From assembly GCA_030698575.1 (NCBI GenBank), contig JAUYMQ010000290.1, positions 1 through 31,038 of the forward strand: a stretch of 31,038 bases of DNA, read 5' to 3'. The notes below the pieces were generated by a model, which made no database searches, was not told the DNA's origin, and saw nothing but the letters and a program-made list of their open reading frames with translations. This document shows, one piece after another, positions 22,301 through 31,038 of this stretch. The translations under genes were made by a program, and so were the position numbers. Position 1 is the stretch's first letter. The number at the start of each line of letters is the position of its first letter. The DNA is from Deltaproteobacteria bacterium (GTDB taxonomy: Bacteria; JAUYMQ01).

Positions 22301-23310
22301 GCTCCCCCCTCCGCGGGCCCCGGCCCTGCCGGCCCGTAGCCCCCGGGGTGGGTCTCCATCCAGGCGGCTGCGCTCGCGATGATCTCCCGGATGGCGGCGA
22401 AGCGCGGGCGCCAGCCGAGATCCTCCCGCGCCTTCTCCGACCCTGCCACCAGGGTGCCCGGATCGCCGGGGCGCCGGGGCGCCTCCCGGACGGGCACCCG
22501 CCTGCCGGTCACGTCCTCAACCGTCTCGATCACCTCTCGCACCGAGAAGCCCCGGCCGTTTCCCAGGTTGAGCGCGCCGCCCGGGTAGCCCGCCTCGAGC
22601 GCCTCGAGGGCGAGGACGTGGGCGTCGGCCAGATCCGAGACGTGGACGTAGTCGCGCACACAGGTGCCGTCACGGGTGGGGTAGTCGGTGCCGTACAGGT
22701 CAAGCTCGCCGCCCTCGCCGCGGGCGGCCCGCAGCGCGAGGGGAACAAGGTGCGTCTCTGGCCGGTGATCTTCGCCGTGGGAGGATGTGGCGCCGGCGGC
22801 GTTGAAGTAACGAAGCGAGACGGCGCGCATGCCGTAGGCGCTTGAGAAGTCCGCCAGGGCGCGCTCGACCGCGGCTTTCGTGGCCCCGTAGGGATTGCCC
22901 GGCGCCAGGGGGGACTTCTCGGAGAGCGCCGTCCCCTCTCCCCCCTCGTAGACGGCGGCGCTGGAGGAAAAAATGAAGTGCCGAATGCCCGGCTCCCTCA
23001 GTGCCCCGAGAAGCGCAAGGGTCTCATCGACGTTGATGCGCCAGTAGAGCGCGGGATCGGCCACGCTCTCGGCGACGATCGACCGGGCGGCGAAGTGCAT
23101 GACCGAGGTGATCTCGCGGCGCCGCAGAAGATCACCCAGCAAGGCGGCGTTTCCCGCCGATCCCCGCAGGAAGCTAACGCCGTCCGGCACGGCCGCGCGA
23201 TGGCCCGTACTGAGATCATCGAGAACGACGACCTCGCGGCCCCGCGCGCGCAGCGCCTCGGCGGTCACGCTGCCGATGTATCCAGCCCCGCCTGTGACGA
23301 GCACGCTCAC
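22297..23310 (-). CDS. galE: UDP-glucose 4-epimerase
   Basis: 337 residues, the usual GalE length, with NAD motif GGAGYIG (7-13), SSSAAVY (115-121) and catalytic YGATK (Tyr 141, Lys 145). RYFNAAGA and the DGTCVRDYVHVSDLADAH block are characteristic of GalE. It interconverts UDP-glucose and UDP-galactose in the cytoplasm for surface polysaccharide. It starts at GTG 23310, 7 bp after the GT2 stop, in an operon with glycosyltransferases. Confidence 0.92.
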   Translation of the reverse strand: MSVLVTGGAGYIGSVTAEALRARGREVVVLDDLSTGHRAAVPDGVSFLRGSAGNAALLGDLLRRREITSVMHFAARSIVAESVADPALYWRINVDETLALLGALREPGIRHFIFSSSAAVYEGGEGTALSEKSPLAPGNPYGATKAAVERALADFSSAYGMRAVSLRYFNAAGATSSHGEDHRPETHLVPLALRAARGEGGELDLYGTDYPTRDGTCVRDYVHVSDLADAHVLALEALEAGYPGGALNLGNGRGFSVREVIETVEDVTGRRVPVREAPRRPGDPGTLVAGSEKAREDLGWRPRFAAIREIIASAAAWMETHPGGYGPAGPGPAEGGA

Positions 23311-23317
23311 GGATCGT

Positions 23318-24007
23318 TTACCTGGCGAAGAGTCCGTACTTCACGATGCACCAGATCGCCACAAAGCCGTCCCTCCAGCCGATCTTCTTCCCCTGGGCGT
23401 AGTCGCGGCCGCTGTAGCCGATTCCGACCTCGTAGATGCGGCAACCGAGGCGGGCCACCTTGGCGGTCACCTCCGGCTCGAAGCCGAAGCGATCCTGCTC
23501 GAGGCGGATGCGGCGGAGGACGTCGGTCCGGAACATCTTGTAGCAGGTCTCCATGTCGGTGAGATTCAGGTTCGTGAAGCAGTTCGAGAGCAGGGTGAGA
23601 AAGCGGTTGCCGATGCTGTGCCAGAACAGGAGCACACGGTGCGCCTTCCCGGACACAAACCGCGACCCGTAGACGACGTCTGCCTTGTCGGACTCTATGA
23701 GCTTCAGGAGTTCCGGGAGCTCGATGGGATCGTACTCCAGGTCGGCATCCTGTATGACGACGACGTCGCCCGTGACACGCTCCAGGCCGGCCCGGATCGC
23801 CGCGCCCTTGCCCCGGTTCACGTCCTGGTAGACAACCTCCGCCAGCTTTCCCTCGATCTCGTTCTTCAGGATGTCGCGGGTGCCGTCGGTGGAGCCGTCA
23901 TCGACGAGAACGATTTCGAGATCGATCGGAAGCGCGCGAACGCGGTCGACGATCTCGCGGATCGTGGCCGTCTCGTTGAAAACGGGCATGATGACAGAGA
24001 GCTTCAT
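23318..24007 (-). CDS. GT2 glycosyltransferase, DPM1/polyprenyl-phosphate type
   Basis: 229 residues: SVIMPVFNE, a nucleotide-binding DD at 36-37, [11 protein letters not shown] (65-75), the metal motif DAD at 87-89 and the [11 protein letters not shown] signature of bacterial dolichyl-phosphate-mannose-synthase-like enzymes. No C-terminal membrane helices. It likely charges undecaprenyl phosphate with a sugar, or adds one to the repeat unit on the cytoplasmic face. This is the second such enzyme in the window (the other is at 12725-13480). The ATG at 24007 is followed 7 bp after the stop by galE. Confidence 0.88.
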   Translation of the reverse strand: MKLSVIMPVFNETATIREIVDRVRALPIDLEIVLVDDGSTDGTRDILKNEIEGKLAEVVYQDVNRGKGAAIRAGLERVTGDVVVIQDADLEYDPIELPELLKLIESDKADVVYGSRFVSGKAHRVLLFWHSIGNRFLTLLSNCFTNLNLTDMETCYKMFRTDVLRRIRLEQDRFGFEPEVTAKVARLGCRIYEVGIGYSGRDYAQGKKIGWRDGFVAIWCIVKYGLFAR

Positions 24008-24068
24008 GCGCTTGGCTGACCTCTCGGGGGGTGGGTCCGAAACTCGCGGAGGGCGCGACGGCCGTTGC

Positions 24069-24743
24069 TCAGAGCGAGGGCCGTTCGCGCATCTCTATGA
24101 TCTCGCCGAACAGCGGCACCAGATCGGCGGCGAAGCGACGGAGCCTCTCGTCGGCCTCGTCCTCGCTTCCGGGCGTCACCGTCGTCGCGACTTCGATGAA
24201 GCCGTTGCCGCCGCCTTCTCCCCGGATGATCTGTGATTTCAGCGAATCGAGCATCTGCGCCGTCCGGGATGCCGTCTGGTAGTTGCTCGACGAGAACCAC
24301 CAGTAGAGCACCACCTGCGTCGTCTGTCCCTTCCGCGCAAGGAAGCGGTTCGCCGTCACGTCGGTGCCCGGGAGCGTCTCCTCGACGGTGCTGGCGAGCT
24401 GCTGGTACTCGATGCTCCAGCCCTGGGAGGTGAAGCACACCTCCGGCTGGTGGGCACCCCAGCGGTTCGTCCCGTGAAACTGGGCGAACAGGTAAATTCC
24501 GTTCCCTTCCCCGTCCTCGTAGGTGCGCGAAACGTAGGCGTCCGGATTCAGGACATCCAGCACGTACTGCGGCATATCAAGATTGCCCTCGCTCGTCCAG
24601 TCGCCCACGCGCGCCGGAAGGGCATCCAGTTCGGGCGCCGCCTGGGCCTCGGGGTTGCGATACTTCAGGATCCCGGCGTTCGCAAGCGACGTCAGGGCCA
24701 GAAGGATGACAATCACCCAGCCATACTTTCGTGTCTTCGCCAT
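24069..24743 (-). CDS. epsI: EpsI-family exosortase partner (DUF3485)
   Basis: 224 residues with one N-terminal membrane anchor (about 8-24). The diagnostic block [12 protein letters not shown] spans 98-109, with H98 and C103 conserved in EpsI. EpsI proteins occur next to exosortases, either fused to them or as a separate gene as here. Their biochemical role is not settled; the His/Cys pair suggests an envelope function in periplasmic or polymer processing. The start at 24743 lies inside the exosortase gene, a 31-bp overlap. 61 bp separate it from the next gene. Confidence 0.88.
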   Translation of the reverse strand: MAKTRKYGWVIVILLALTSLANAGILKYRNPEAQAAPELDALPARVGDWTSEGNLDMPQYVLDVLNPDAYVSRTYEDGEGNGIYLFAQFHGTNRWGAHQPEVCFTSQGWSIEYQQLASTVEETLPGTDVTANRFLARKGQTTQVVLYWWFSSSNYQTASRTAQMLDSLKSQIIRGEGGGNGFIEVATTVTPGSEDEADERLRRFAADLVPLFGEIIEMRERPSL

Positions 24744-25621
24744 TCCAGAAACCTGCCAATTCCGAAGAGAAGCATGAAGGCCACAACGAAAACGCTGAAG
24801 CCCGACATGTCGTGGATGATCGCGCTCCAGTCCGGCCCGCCGTTCTCGAGCCAGCTGTCTGACGGCAGCGTGGCGTCGACGCCGAACTCATAGCTCATGA
24901 GAGTCAGGAAGGTCACCCGCACGTAGTTCGCGGCGACGGCTATCGGGATTCCCGCCAGAAAGATCGAGATCCGCTCCCAGGTCTTCCCCTGATAGAGATA
25001 GGCGTAGACCGCACCCAGCGCCAGCAGCGCGAAGAGCGAGCGGATGCCGCTGCATGCGTCGGCCACCTCCAGTGCGCCGTTCGGGAGGTAGATCAGCGCC
25101 CCGTCCCGGTAGATCGAGATGCCCATGGCCGCGATGGTCGAGGTCGCGAGACGAGCCGCGACTACTTTCATCGCAAAGGTGATGGGGGTGAGAATGAACG
25201 TGAAGAGCGGGATCATGAAGACGAGAAAGACGATCGGGAACAGGACCAGCCGCAGGACCTTTCCGCCGTAGAGCGCAAGCACGATCCCCGCGATGAGCGT
25301 GATGAGCGAGTAGCAGGCAACCGTCTTGACGGCGCCCAGATTCGCCAGAAGGAGCAGCACCAAGCTCACGCCTGCCAGCCAGATCCCCGCCGCCGACGGC
25401 TGCCGCGGGGCCGCGGCGATGAGATCCTTCCTGCGCCAGACGAGGTAGATCGAGATGAGCGGGATCAGATAGCCGTGAGAGAACTCGGGGAGGCTGTCCC
25501 ACTTCTCCACCAGGTAGCCCGCGAGGGGGTAGTAGAGAAAGAGAACCCCGGCCGCGATCAGCAGAAGTTCGGCGATCGGAAGCGTCGCCATTCGGGACTC
25601 GGAAGTGGTTTCGGAACTCAA
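24713..25621 (-). CDS. Exosortase (XrtA/EpsH-type transpeptidase)
   Basis: A 302-residue polytopic membrane protein with about eight helices. The exosortase catalytic triad is visible: Cys 190 in ADACSGIRSLFALL, Arg 235 in AANYVRVTFL and His 270 in IIHDMSGFSVFV. Exosortases cleave PEP-CTERM-type C-terminal signals and are thought to attach proteins to the envelope. No substrate is apparent in this window. I prefer the TTG at 25621 because AGGAG sits 7 nt upstream; the in-frame ATG at 25591 lacks a Shine-Dalgarno and would remove ten hydrophilic residues. The subtype cannot be set without a search. Confidence 0.92.
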   Translation of the reverse strand: MSSETTSESRMATLPIAELLLIAAGVLFLYYPLAGYLVEKWDSLPEFSHGYLIPLISIYLVWRRKDLIAAAPRQPSAAGIWLAGVSLVLLLLANLGAVKTVACYSLITLIAGIVLALYGGKVLRLVLFPIVFLVFMIPLFTFILTPITFAMKVVAARLATSTIAAMGISIYRDGALIYLPNGALEVADACSGIRSLFALLALGAVYAYLYQGKTWERISIFLAGIPIAVAANYVRVTFLTLMSYEFGVDATLPSDSWLENGGPDWSAIIHDMSGFSVFVVAFMLLFGIGRFLEWRRHESMAG

Positions 25622-25640
25622 CCGCGATCTCCTGCGCCCA

Positions 25641-26912
25641 TCACGCCGGGGAAGCCCTTCTTGCAGCCATGCGCCGCCACGCGCGAGCAGCGGCCACGAC
25701 GGCGAACATCCAGAGATAGGGCGAGACCGCCGAACGAATGCGGGCGTCTCCCCAGAACACGAGCGCGGACAGACAGAAGGTGCCCACCAGGAGATGGAGG
25801 ATGACCTCGGGCCTGTCGCGCCGGAAGGTCATCACCATGCCGGCAAGCATCCAGGGGAGCGCGAGGCCGTAAGTCAGGAGGTAGACGGATTTCTGTCCCC
25901 AGGGCAGATTGGCCCAGGGATTCCAGAATCGGGCCAGCTTGTACATCAGCAACTTCGGCACCTTATCGGGGTTGTTCGCGAGGAAGTTGAACCCCAGGCG
26001 CCAGGCCCGCCTGTCGACCTCGACCTGATCGTAGGCCACCACCCGGAGCTCGTCATAGAACGGGAGCTCTCCGATGAAGACCCACCGGCCCCACCGATCC
26101 CCCTCGAGGACGCGCACGTTGTTGCCGCCCCAGAAGGTCACGCCGCCGCCGGTCGTGACGGGAACCCAGTGACCCGTATGCTTGTGGACCAGGCCGATCC
26201 AAGGCGCCGTCACGATCAGAGCCACGGCAATTATAACAGAAAAGCCGCCGGCGGCCGCCCGGAGGTCCGGCCGCCCGTCGCTCCGGCGATAGGTCCACAA
26301 AACCCACATCAGGAGGAAAGGCGGAAAGAGCAGGAGCACCGGCCGCGTCAGGGTGGCGGAGCCGAGCGCGACGCCGCCGGCGAGGAGCCAGCGCACGCCG
26401 GAAGCCCCTCTGACCCTGGCCTCGGAAGCGCGAACGAGGGCGTAAACCATCGCCCCCAGGAGGGGGATGAAGAGCGTCTCGGTCAGCAATCCGTGGCAGA
26501 AAAAGACATCTGCCGGCGCGACGGCGAAGAGCGCCGCCGCGATGAAGGCCCGGCGCTCGCCGAACAGGCGCCGCCCGATCAGAAAGGCGAGCCAGGCGGA
26601 GAACGCGCCCAGAAGCGCCTGCGCCACACGGACGGCCGGATAGCTCTGCCCCGCCACACGGTAGACGAGGCTCAGGAAGACCGGATAGAGAGGCGGACGG
26701 AAACTGATGAAGTAGCCCTCGATGGCGTACCCCTCGCCCCGGGAGAGGCTCAGCGCGAGCTTGTCGTAGTCGCGATCGTCGGCCACCGGCGGTGCGTTCA
26801 TCCCGAGAAGGGCGCTTCCGGCGAGCCGCGCGATGAGGGCGACGGCCACGAGCGCCATGAGCAGCGCGCGCCGGTGCCGCCCCAGGCCGGCGTCGGGAGT
26901 CTCAGGAGGCAT
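25641..26912 (-). CDS. GT39/ArnT-like membrane glycosyltransferase
   Basis: 423 residues, polytopic. The first periplasmic loop contains DDRDYDK (45-51) with the acidic pair expected at the active site of PMT/ArnT GT-C enzymes, followed by FISFRPPLYPVFLS and TETLF. These enzymes move a sugar from a polyprenyl-phosphate donor to lipid, polymer or protein on the outer face. The two soluble DPM-like GT2 enzymes in the locus could provide that donor (inference). It starts at ATG 26912 inside the previous gene, an 11-bp overlap, and ends 19 bp before the exosortase start. Confidence 0.85.
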   Translation of the reverse strand: MPPETPDAGLGRHRRALLMALVAVALIARLAGSALLGMNAPPVADDRDYDKLALSLSRGEGYAIEGYFISFRPPLYPVFLSLVYRVAGQSYPAVRVAQALLGAFSAWLAFLIGRRLFGERRAFIAAALFAVAPADVFFCHGLLTETLFIPLLGAMVYALVRASEARVRGASGVRWLLAGGVALGSATLTRPVLLLFPPFLLMWVLWTYRRSDGRPDLRAAAGGFSVIIAVALIVTAPWIGLVHKHTGHWVPVTTGGGVTFWGGNNVRVLEGDRWGRWVFIGELPFYDELRVVAYDQVEVDRRAWRLGFNFLANNPDKVPKLLMYKLARFWNPWANLPWGQKSVYLLTYGLALPWMLAGMVMTFRRDRPEVILHLLVGTFCLSALVFWGDARIRSAVSPYLWMFAVVAAARAWRRMAARRASPA

Positions 26913-28365
26913 CGGCGAAGCTCCTCGGCCGGACGACGCCGGTTCCGGGCGGCAGTTCGCCTCCCGGGACGGGCATGGGGCGCGTTTGCGGGTTCACGTA
27001 GACGTCGCCGCGCTCGAAGGCGCGGTGGAAGATGATCTGGTCGGGACGCCCTTCCCCTTCCGGCAGCGCGCGGAAGCTCCCCCGCGCCGGCCCGAGCAGC
27101 ACCTCCATCTCCGGGACGGCCGCCGCCTCGCGAACCCACGACCAGCAGACGTTTGGCGCCGCGACCAGCAGGTAGGACGCGTAGGAGTAGCGCGCCGCCG
27201 CCTCGTCGGGCCGCCCCTCGCCCAGAAGGATCCACTTTCCGCTCCGCGCGGCCTCGCGCACGAGAACGAGATTGGCGGCCACGTTCCTCGGGGGCTGCCC
27301 GACCACGAAGCCTTCCATCATGGCGCCGTCCGCGATCCCGAGCAGCGCCAGCGCATGTTTCGCCTGAAGAAGGTGGAGCCCGTTGAACATGACCACGGTC
27401 CCGGGCTCCTGCTTGAGCGCCTTGATAAGGGCCGTCTCGGCCGCCTCGGCTTGCCCGCGCGTTCGCCATTCGAGGGGGGCGCCGGTCGCCCGGCAGGAAT
27501 CGAGACCACGGATCCGCGCCACGGCTTCCTTCCGCGTCGCCTTCAGCGCCTCGAGCGAGGGAACCGGGAGCCCTTCTTTCGCATGCTGCCAATAGGCGCG
27601 CCCGTCCTCGAGGGTCAAACACCAGGGGGGAAGACGGATCGGATCGCCGCCGGCGTCGTCAACGCCGGGCAGGAACCAGGCGGTCGCCGAAAGATTGTCG
27701 AGAAAGACACCGTTCCCCCCGAGCTTCCGCACCAGCCGGGCGTAGCGGCGGGCGTGCGCGATGAAATCGGCGCCGCCGGGATTGGCGCGCACCGTGTAAG
27801 GCCCGCCGAAAAACTCCAGGATGCCATCCTTGAAACCGTAGGGGCGCGGGTCGCGGATGTCCGGCACCGGGAGAGCCGCCGCGCGCGCCAGGCGAAGATA
27901 CTCGGTGACCGTCAGCGTGCGGGTCCGGAGGTAGGAGGTCGGCCCCGAGGGGGCGGGAAGCGGCTCGTTCGGCGTGGCCACGGCCGGGAATTCACCGGCC
28001 GAGAGGTACTGGAGAACGTCGACGCCCGGATTGAGATCCCGCACGGTCTTGCCGTCCGAGCGTTTGGGGAGCGGGAACCACCACTTCTGGACATTGCCTG
28101 CGTAGATGAGCACTTCGGCCCGCGATTGATCAGTGACGCTTCGATCGAGCGCGGGACGCTCGGTCGGCGGGAAGTCGTAGTTCGCCATGCAGAAGCGCAC
28201 ATCCGGCTGATGGGGAAGCGGCACCCCCGCGGCAACGTGGCCGGCGTCGGCCAGGACGAGTTCCACCGCCGCCATCACCGCTGCCCCCGCCCATAGGCGC
28301 GCAGGGCCGCGGCGGCCCCGGACAGCACCCCCGGCGCGCGGCGTGCCGCGCGGCAGCACCCTCAT
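26902..28365 (-). CDS. Exported glycoside-hydrolase-like protein (GHL15-like TIM barrel)
   Basis: 487 residues from ATG 28365, which overlaps the flippase stop as ATGA. A longer open frame upstream overlaps the flippase gene and is rejected. An N-terminal basic region and hydrophobic stretch (about residues 20-45) suggest export. The body resembles hypothetical glycosyl hydrolase family 15 (GHL15): VLIYAGNVQKWW early, a GVFLDNLSAT strand with Asp, MFNGLHLL, GAMMEGFVV with Glu, and the end motif FERGDVYVNPQT. By analogy it may trim, release or modify the polysaccharide made by the locus. The family call is from recalled motifs; the enzymatic activity is unproven. Confidence 0.6.
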   Translation of the reverse strand: MRVLPRGTPRAGGAVRGRRGPARLWAGAAVMAAVELVLADAGHVAAGVPLPHQPDVRFCMANYDFPPTERPALDRSVTDQSRAEVLIYAGNVQKWWFPLPKRSDGKTVRDLNPGVDVLQYLSAGEFPAVATPNEPLPAPSGPTSYLRTRTLTVTEYLRLARAAALPVPDIRDPRPYGFKDGILEFFGGPYTVRANPGGADFIAHARRYARLVRKLGGNGVFLDNLSATAWFLPGVDDAGGDPIRLPPWCLTLEDGRAYWQHAKEGLPVPSLEALKATRKEAVARIRGLDSCRATGAPLEWRTRGQAEAAETALIKALKQEPGTVVMFNGLHLLQAKHALALLGIADGAMMEGFVVGQPPRNVAANLVLVREAARSGKWILLGEGRPDEAAARYSYASYLLVAAPNVCWSWVREAAAVPEMEVLLGPARGSFRALPEGEGRPDQIIFHRAFERGDVYVNPQTRPMPVPGGELPPGTGVVRPRSFADAS

Positions 28366-29876
28366 GCGCCGCCTCCGGGAAGGCGGCGTCGCAGGGCGTT
28401 CCAGGGAATCCGTGTGACGAGGTCCTGCCAGAGGCCGTACCAACGCAGGAACCAGTACACCGTGGGCGCCGACAGGAGAAGATAAATGGCGGTCTTGCAG
28501 AGGAGACGAAACCCGTCCGCGACGGGCGCGCCGCCCTCGAGCGGCAGCAGCCACTTCAGGCCGAGATAGAAGCCCAGCGAGAGCCCGAAGGGGAGGAGAA
28601 TCCGCCCGAAGAGCCCGAGATAGGGGGCGATCCCGCGTCCGAAGAAGAACGAGTAGACGTAGGTTCCGTACATGGCCAGCAGGATGGCGTATGTGATCGC
28701 CGTGGCGGCTGCGACCCCTTCCAGTCCGTATCCCGCCTTGACGAAGCTCACGTTCAGCCCGAATGCGATCCCGACCGCGACGGCGTAGATGAGTACTGCA
28801 GCCATCTGCCTCCGGACGGCGAGCAGGAAGCTCGACGGCCCCCGGAGAACACCCGTGAAGAAGCTCCCCAGCACCAGGATCTCGAGCGCCGCGAAGCCCG
28901 GTTGGAAGCGCGGAAGCACGTAGAGAACCAGGTACTCGAAGCCGAAGATGGTCAGCACCAGGAGGACCGGAAAGCAGCAGGCGATGGCCATGGTCGGCAG
29001 CTGAACGAAGGGGAAGACCTCGTCGAGCGACTTGGCGCGGCTGTAGCGCTCGATGAGGCTGGGGCTCATGACCTGGGCCACGACGACGGGCGCTTCGCCC
29101 AGCACCGTCATGAGCGTCAGAGCGATGGTGTAGAAACCCATGTCGCTCGGGCTCAGGTATTTCACGATCACGATGCGATCGACCGTGGCGAAGACCGTGT
29201 ACACCAGCCCGATCAGATAGATCGGGAACCCGATCCGCATCAGCTCGACCAGCGGTCGCCTGGGCAGGCTGAGCCGCGGTCGTATCCGCAACCTGAAGGA
29301 CAGATAGGCGACGATGACCAGCAAGTTCAGGACGAAGGCGGCGTAGAGGCCGTAAATACCGTACAGGACCACCAGGAGGATGGTGATCGGAACATTGAAG
29401 GCGGCGTAGGCTACCTCGATCTTGCTCCGGAGGACGAAGCGCTTTTCCGCGCGGAGCACGATCCCGTAGAAAAAGTAGAGCTGCTGCAGTGTCATCCCCG
29501 CCGCAACCACGAACAGCCCATAGTAATAGAGCGGCTCGAGGTGCGCACGGTGCACCAGTGCGTAGGCGAGGATCGCGAATGAGGCCAAAAGCGACGCGTA
29601 GAGATTGAAGCTGAAGGCCAGCTCCTTGGTCGAGCGGGCCCGCGCCTCTTCGCCGCGCTGGGTGTAGTAGGGGATCTCGCGGCCCACCGCTTCGGCCGAC
29701 CCGAGGGGCGCCAGATTGGAGTAGCTGAGGAGAATGCCGAGCGAGCCCCAGACTCCGTAGTCCGCGGGGCCGAGGAACCGGGCGGTCACGATGCCGCGGA
29801 TCATGTAGAAGACGCGGGTCAGGTAGATGCTGGACCCGACTGCGCCCATGTCTTTGAGAAATCGGCTGCGCGTCAC
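28362..29876 (-). CDS. Wzx-type polysaccharide flippase
   Basis: 504 residues with about 12-14 predicted membrane helices in the MATE/polysaccharide-transporter fold. The N terminus (IYLTRVFYMIRGIVTARFLGPADYGVWGS) is typical of Wzx-like oligosaccharide flippases: a helix, then the LGPADYG motif. It should move lipid-linked repeat units across the inner membrane. I choose GTG 29876, where a GTGA 4-bp overlap joins the upstream GT4 gene. The upstream extension of 70 codons is Arg/Pro-rich noise that overlaps that gene. No Wzy polymerase is visible in the window. Confidence 0.85.
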   Translation of the reverse strand: MTRSRFLKDMGAVGSSIYLTRVFYMIRGIVTARFLGPADYGVWGSLGILLSYSNLAPLGSAEAVGREIPYYTQRGEEARARSTKELAFSFNLYASLLASFAILAYALVHRAHLEPLYYYGLFVVAAGMTLQQLYFFYGIVLRAEKRFVLRSKIEVAYAAFNVPITILLVVLYGIYGLYAAFVLNLLVIVAYLSFRLRIRPRLSLPRRPLVELMRIGFPIYLIGLVYTVFATVDRIVIVKYLSPSDMGFYTIALTLMTVLGEAPVVVAQVMSPSLIERYSRAKSLDEVFPFVQLPTMAIACCFPVLLVLTIFGFEYLVLYVLPRFQPGFAALEILVLGSFFTGVLRGPSSFLLAVRRQMAAVLIYAVAVGIAFGLNVSFVKAGYGLEGVAAATAITYAILLAMYGTYVYSFFFGRGIAPYLGLFGRILLPFGLSLGFYLGLKWLLPLEGGAPVADGFRLLCKTAIYLLLSAPTVYWFLRWYGLWQDLVTRIPWNALRRRLPGGGA

Positions 29877-31038
29877 GTCTCGAGCAGTCCCATGTCGGCC
29901 TGGAGACCTCTCGCTATTCTCCGCGCGTCGCGCCCCGCGGCCGCCGTGCGCGCGCCCTCCACCAGCGATCGCCGGAGGGCTTCGTCGGAAAACAACCTTT
30001 GGAGGGCCGCACGGATTGACGACGGGTCGAGCGAGTCGACCACCTCGGCCCACCCGTGCCGGCGCGCGTCGGCCACCGTGTAACACCCGGCCGGCGCCTG
30101 CAGCAGTATAGGCGTGCCACTCACCATGTACTCAACCGCCTTGGTCGGAAAAACCGTGCGCACTTCGTCCTTCCAGGGCGTCTCGAAGGCCAGCGGAATG
30201 TAGAGCAGATCGACCTCCCGCTGGAGCTTCATGGCCGTCTGCGTGTCGACGAAGCCCGTCTCGACCCGCTCACCGGGGACAATTCCCATAGCCGCGAGCC
30301 CCTGTGGGGTATTGGGCGCGAACACGAGCAGCTTCACTTCCCGGCCATCCGGAAGCCGCCCCATCCCCTTCACGGCCTCGATCATACTTACCAGCGCGTC
30401 GCGGTTCATCTTGTATACGCCGCCCGTGAACAGGATGCGTAGCGGCATGCCGGGCCCCCGCTCGCCCCCGCGCTCGGCCGGGGGGGCCTCGTCATCGGGA
30501 CTGACCGCATGCGGGAGCAGCGCGGGCCGGAAGCCGTGCTTCGCCTCATAGTGATCGGCGGCCGCCTCGGTGGGCACGTAGACGCGCGCCGCGTCCCTGA
30601 AGATGCGCCTTTCCAGAAGGTGTGCCGCAACCTCGTCCGCGCGCGAGTCGGTTGTCTCCTCCCAGAGTGAGTTCATATAGACGTAGAGGGGCAGACGCGC
30701 GAGACGGCTCGCCATCCAGGCCGCCAGGAGAAAGTAACCGAAGGGGTAATTCCCGAAGATGGCCTTCACATGATCGCGGCGGGCGATGCGGAAGGCCCGC
30801 CAGGCGACCCAGGGGGCCCACAGATACTCCAGCCAGGCGGGCAGGCCGATGCGGAACGCGCGGCGCCTGAGGAAGTTCGGCATGTCGGCGACCTCGACGT
30901 GCCGGAGCGGCGCGTCCTGGGCCGCCCTGTAGGCCCGGTTGGCGCCCCGGAGGAAGACGAGGGCGTCCTGCGGAAAGGGGGAGAAGAGGTTCCGCATCAT
31001 CTTCGCCGTACCGCCGACCATCGGCGGCAGCGTGGAGG
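29873..31038 (-). CDS. GT4-family glycosyltransferase (N terminus beyond the window)
   Basis: The open frame runs off the right edge, so the N terminus is missing. The first residues visible (STLPPMVGGTAKMM) are the usual nucleotide-sugar-loop start of GT-B enzymes, so probably only a few residues are absent. The C-terminal domain has LRILFTGGVYKMN and FPTKAVEYMVSGTPIL, the region that in GT4 contains the EX7E donor-binding Glu. It probably adds a sugar in repeat-unit assembly. The stop is coupled by 4 bp to the flippase start. Confidence 0.82.
   Translation of the reverse strand, partial: STLPPMVGGTAKMMRNLFSPFPQDALVFLRGANRAYRAAQDAPLRHVEVADMPNFLRRRAFRIGLPAWLEYLWAPWVAWRAFRIARRDHVKAIFGNYPFGYFLLAAWMASRLARLPLYVYMNSLWEETTDSRADEVAAHLLERRIFRDAARVYVPTEAAADHYEAKHGFRPALLPHAVSPDDEAPPAERGGERGPGMPLRILFTGGVYKMNRDALVSMIEAVKGMGRLPDGREVKLLVFAPNTPQGLAAMGIVPGERVETGFVDTQTAMKLQREVDLLYIPLAFETPWKDEVRTVFPTKAVEYMVSGTPILLQAPAGCYTVADARRHGWAEVVDSLDPSSIRAALQRLFSDEALRRSLVEGARTAAAGRDARRIARGLQADMGLLET

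Noticed and set aside
25605-28296. Long plus-strand frames opposite the GT39 and GHL15-like genes
   Set aside because: Arg/Pro/Glu-rich shadows of minus-strand genes that have clear family motifs.

Overview
The window is high-GC bacterial DNA. Apart from one small plus-strand gene near the left end, every gene lies on the minus strand. It reads as a cell-envelope / exopolysaccharide locus built around an exosortase (Xrt) and its EpsI partner. Two FadL-type outer-membrane proteins, a lipoprotein signal peptide and a Wzx-type flippase point to a diderm (Gram-negative-type) host. GC content, domain mix and the dispersed ATTGCGAGGAG-type repeats fit an uncultivated lineage near the Desulfobacterota/deltaproteobacteria, Methylomirabilota or similar phyla. 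This placement is an inference; no marker gene is present.

Transcription runs from right to left. At the right edge lie a truncated GT4 glycosyltransferase, a Wzx-like flippase, an exported glycoside-hydrolase-like protein and a GT39-type membrane glycosyltransferase, coupled by overlaps of 4, 4 and 11 bp. Next come the exosortase, EpsI, a GT2 glycosyltransferase, GalE, a second sugar-nucleotide epimerase and a VanZ-TMTC-TPR fusion. Then follow a PAS sensor kinase and an NtrC-type sigma-54 response regulator with a 4-bp overlap, a PrsT-like TPR lipoprotein and a second GT2. This set (exosortase, EpsI, TPR lipoprotein, sigma-54 regulator, polysaccharide enzymes) resembles the PEP-CTERM/exosortase-EPS systems of other bacteria, but no gene in the window ends in a recognisable PEP-CTERM signal.

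Farther left are two tandem FadL-family porins (10822-12297 and 9199-10725). A 439-bp AT-richer intergenic region follows, carrying a near-consensus sigma-54 promoter, and it drives a secreted protein of about 1,600 residues built from roughly 17 copies of an unfamiliar acidic repeat. After a hairpin come a methyltransferase and a TMTC-like membrane glycosyltransferase with TPRs.

The left end (1-930) is a small mobile-DNA island. It has a 27-bp-period tandem array, several direct and inverted copies of a dispersed palindromic repeat, a GIY-YIG endonuclease gene bracketed by inverted repeat copies, and a perfect terminator hairpin. Immediately next to that hairpin, on the minus strand, begins the 5' end of what looks like a group IIC intron that runs out of the window.

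The most interesting points are the sigma-54 promoter placed between an NtrC-type regulator locus and the giant repeat protein, the repeat protein itself, the VanZ-TMTC fusion, and the terminator / group IIC intron / GIY-YIG repeat island.
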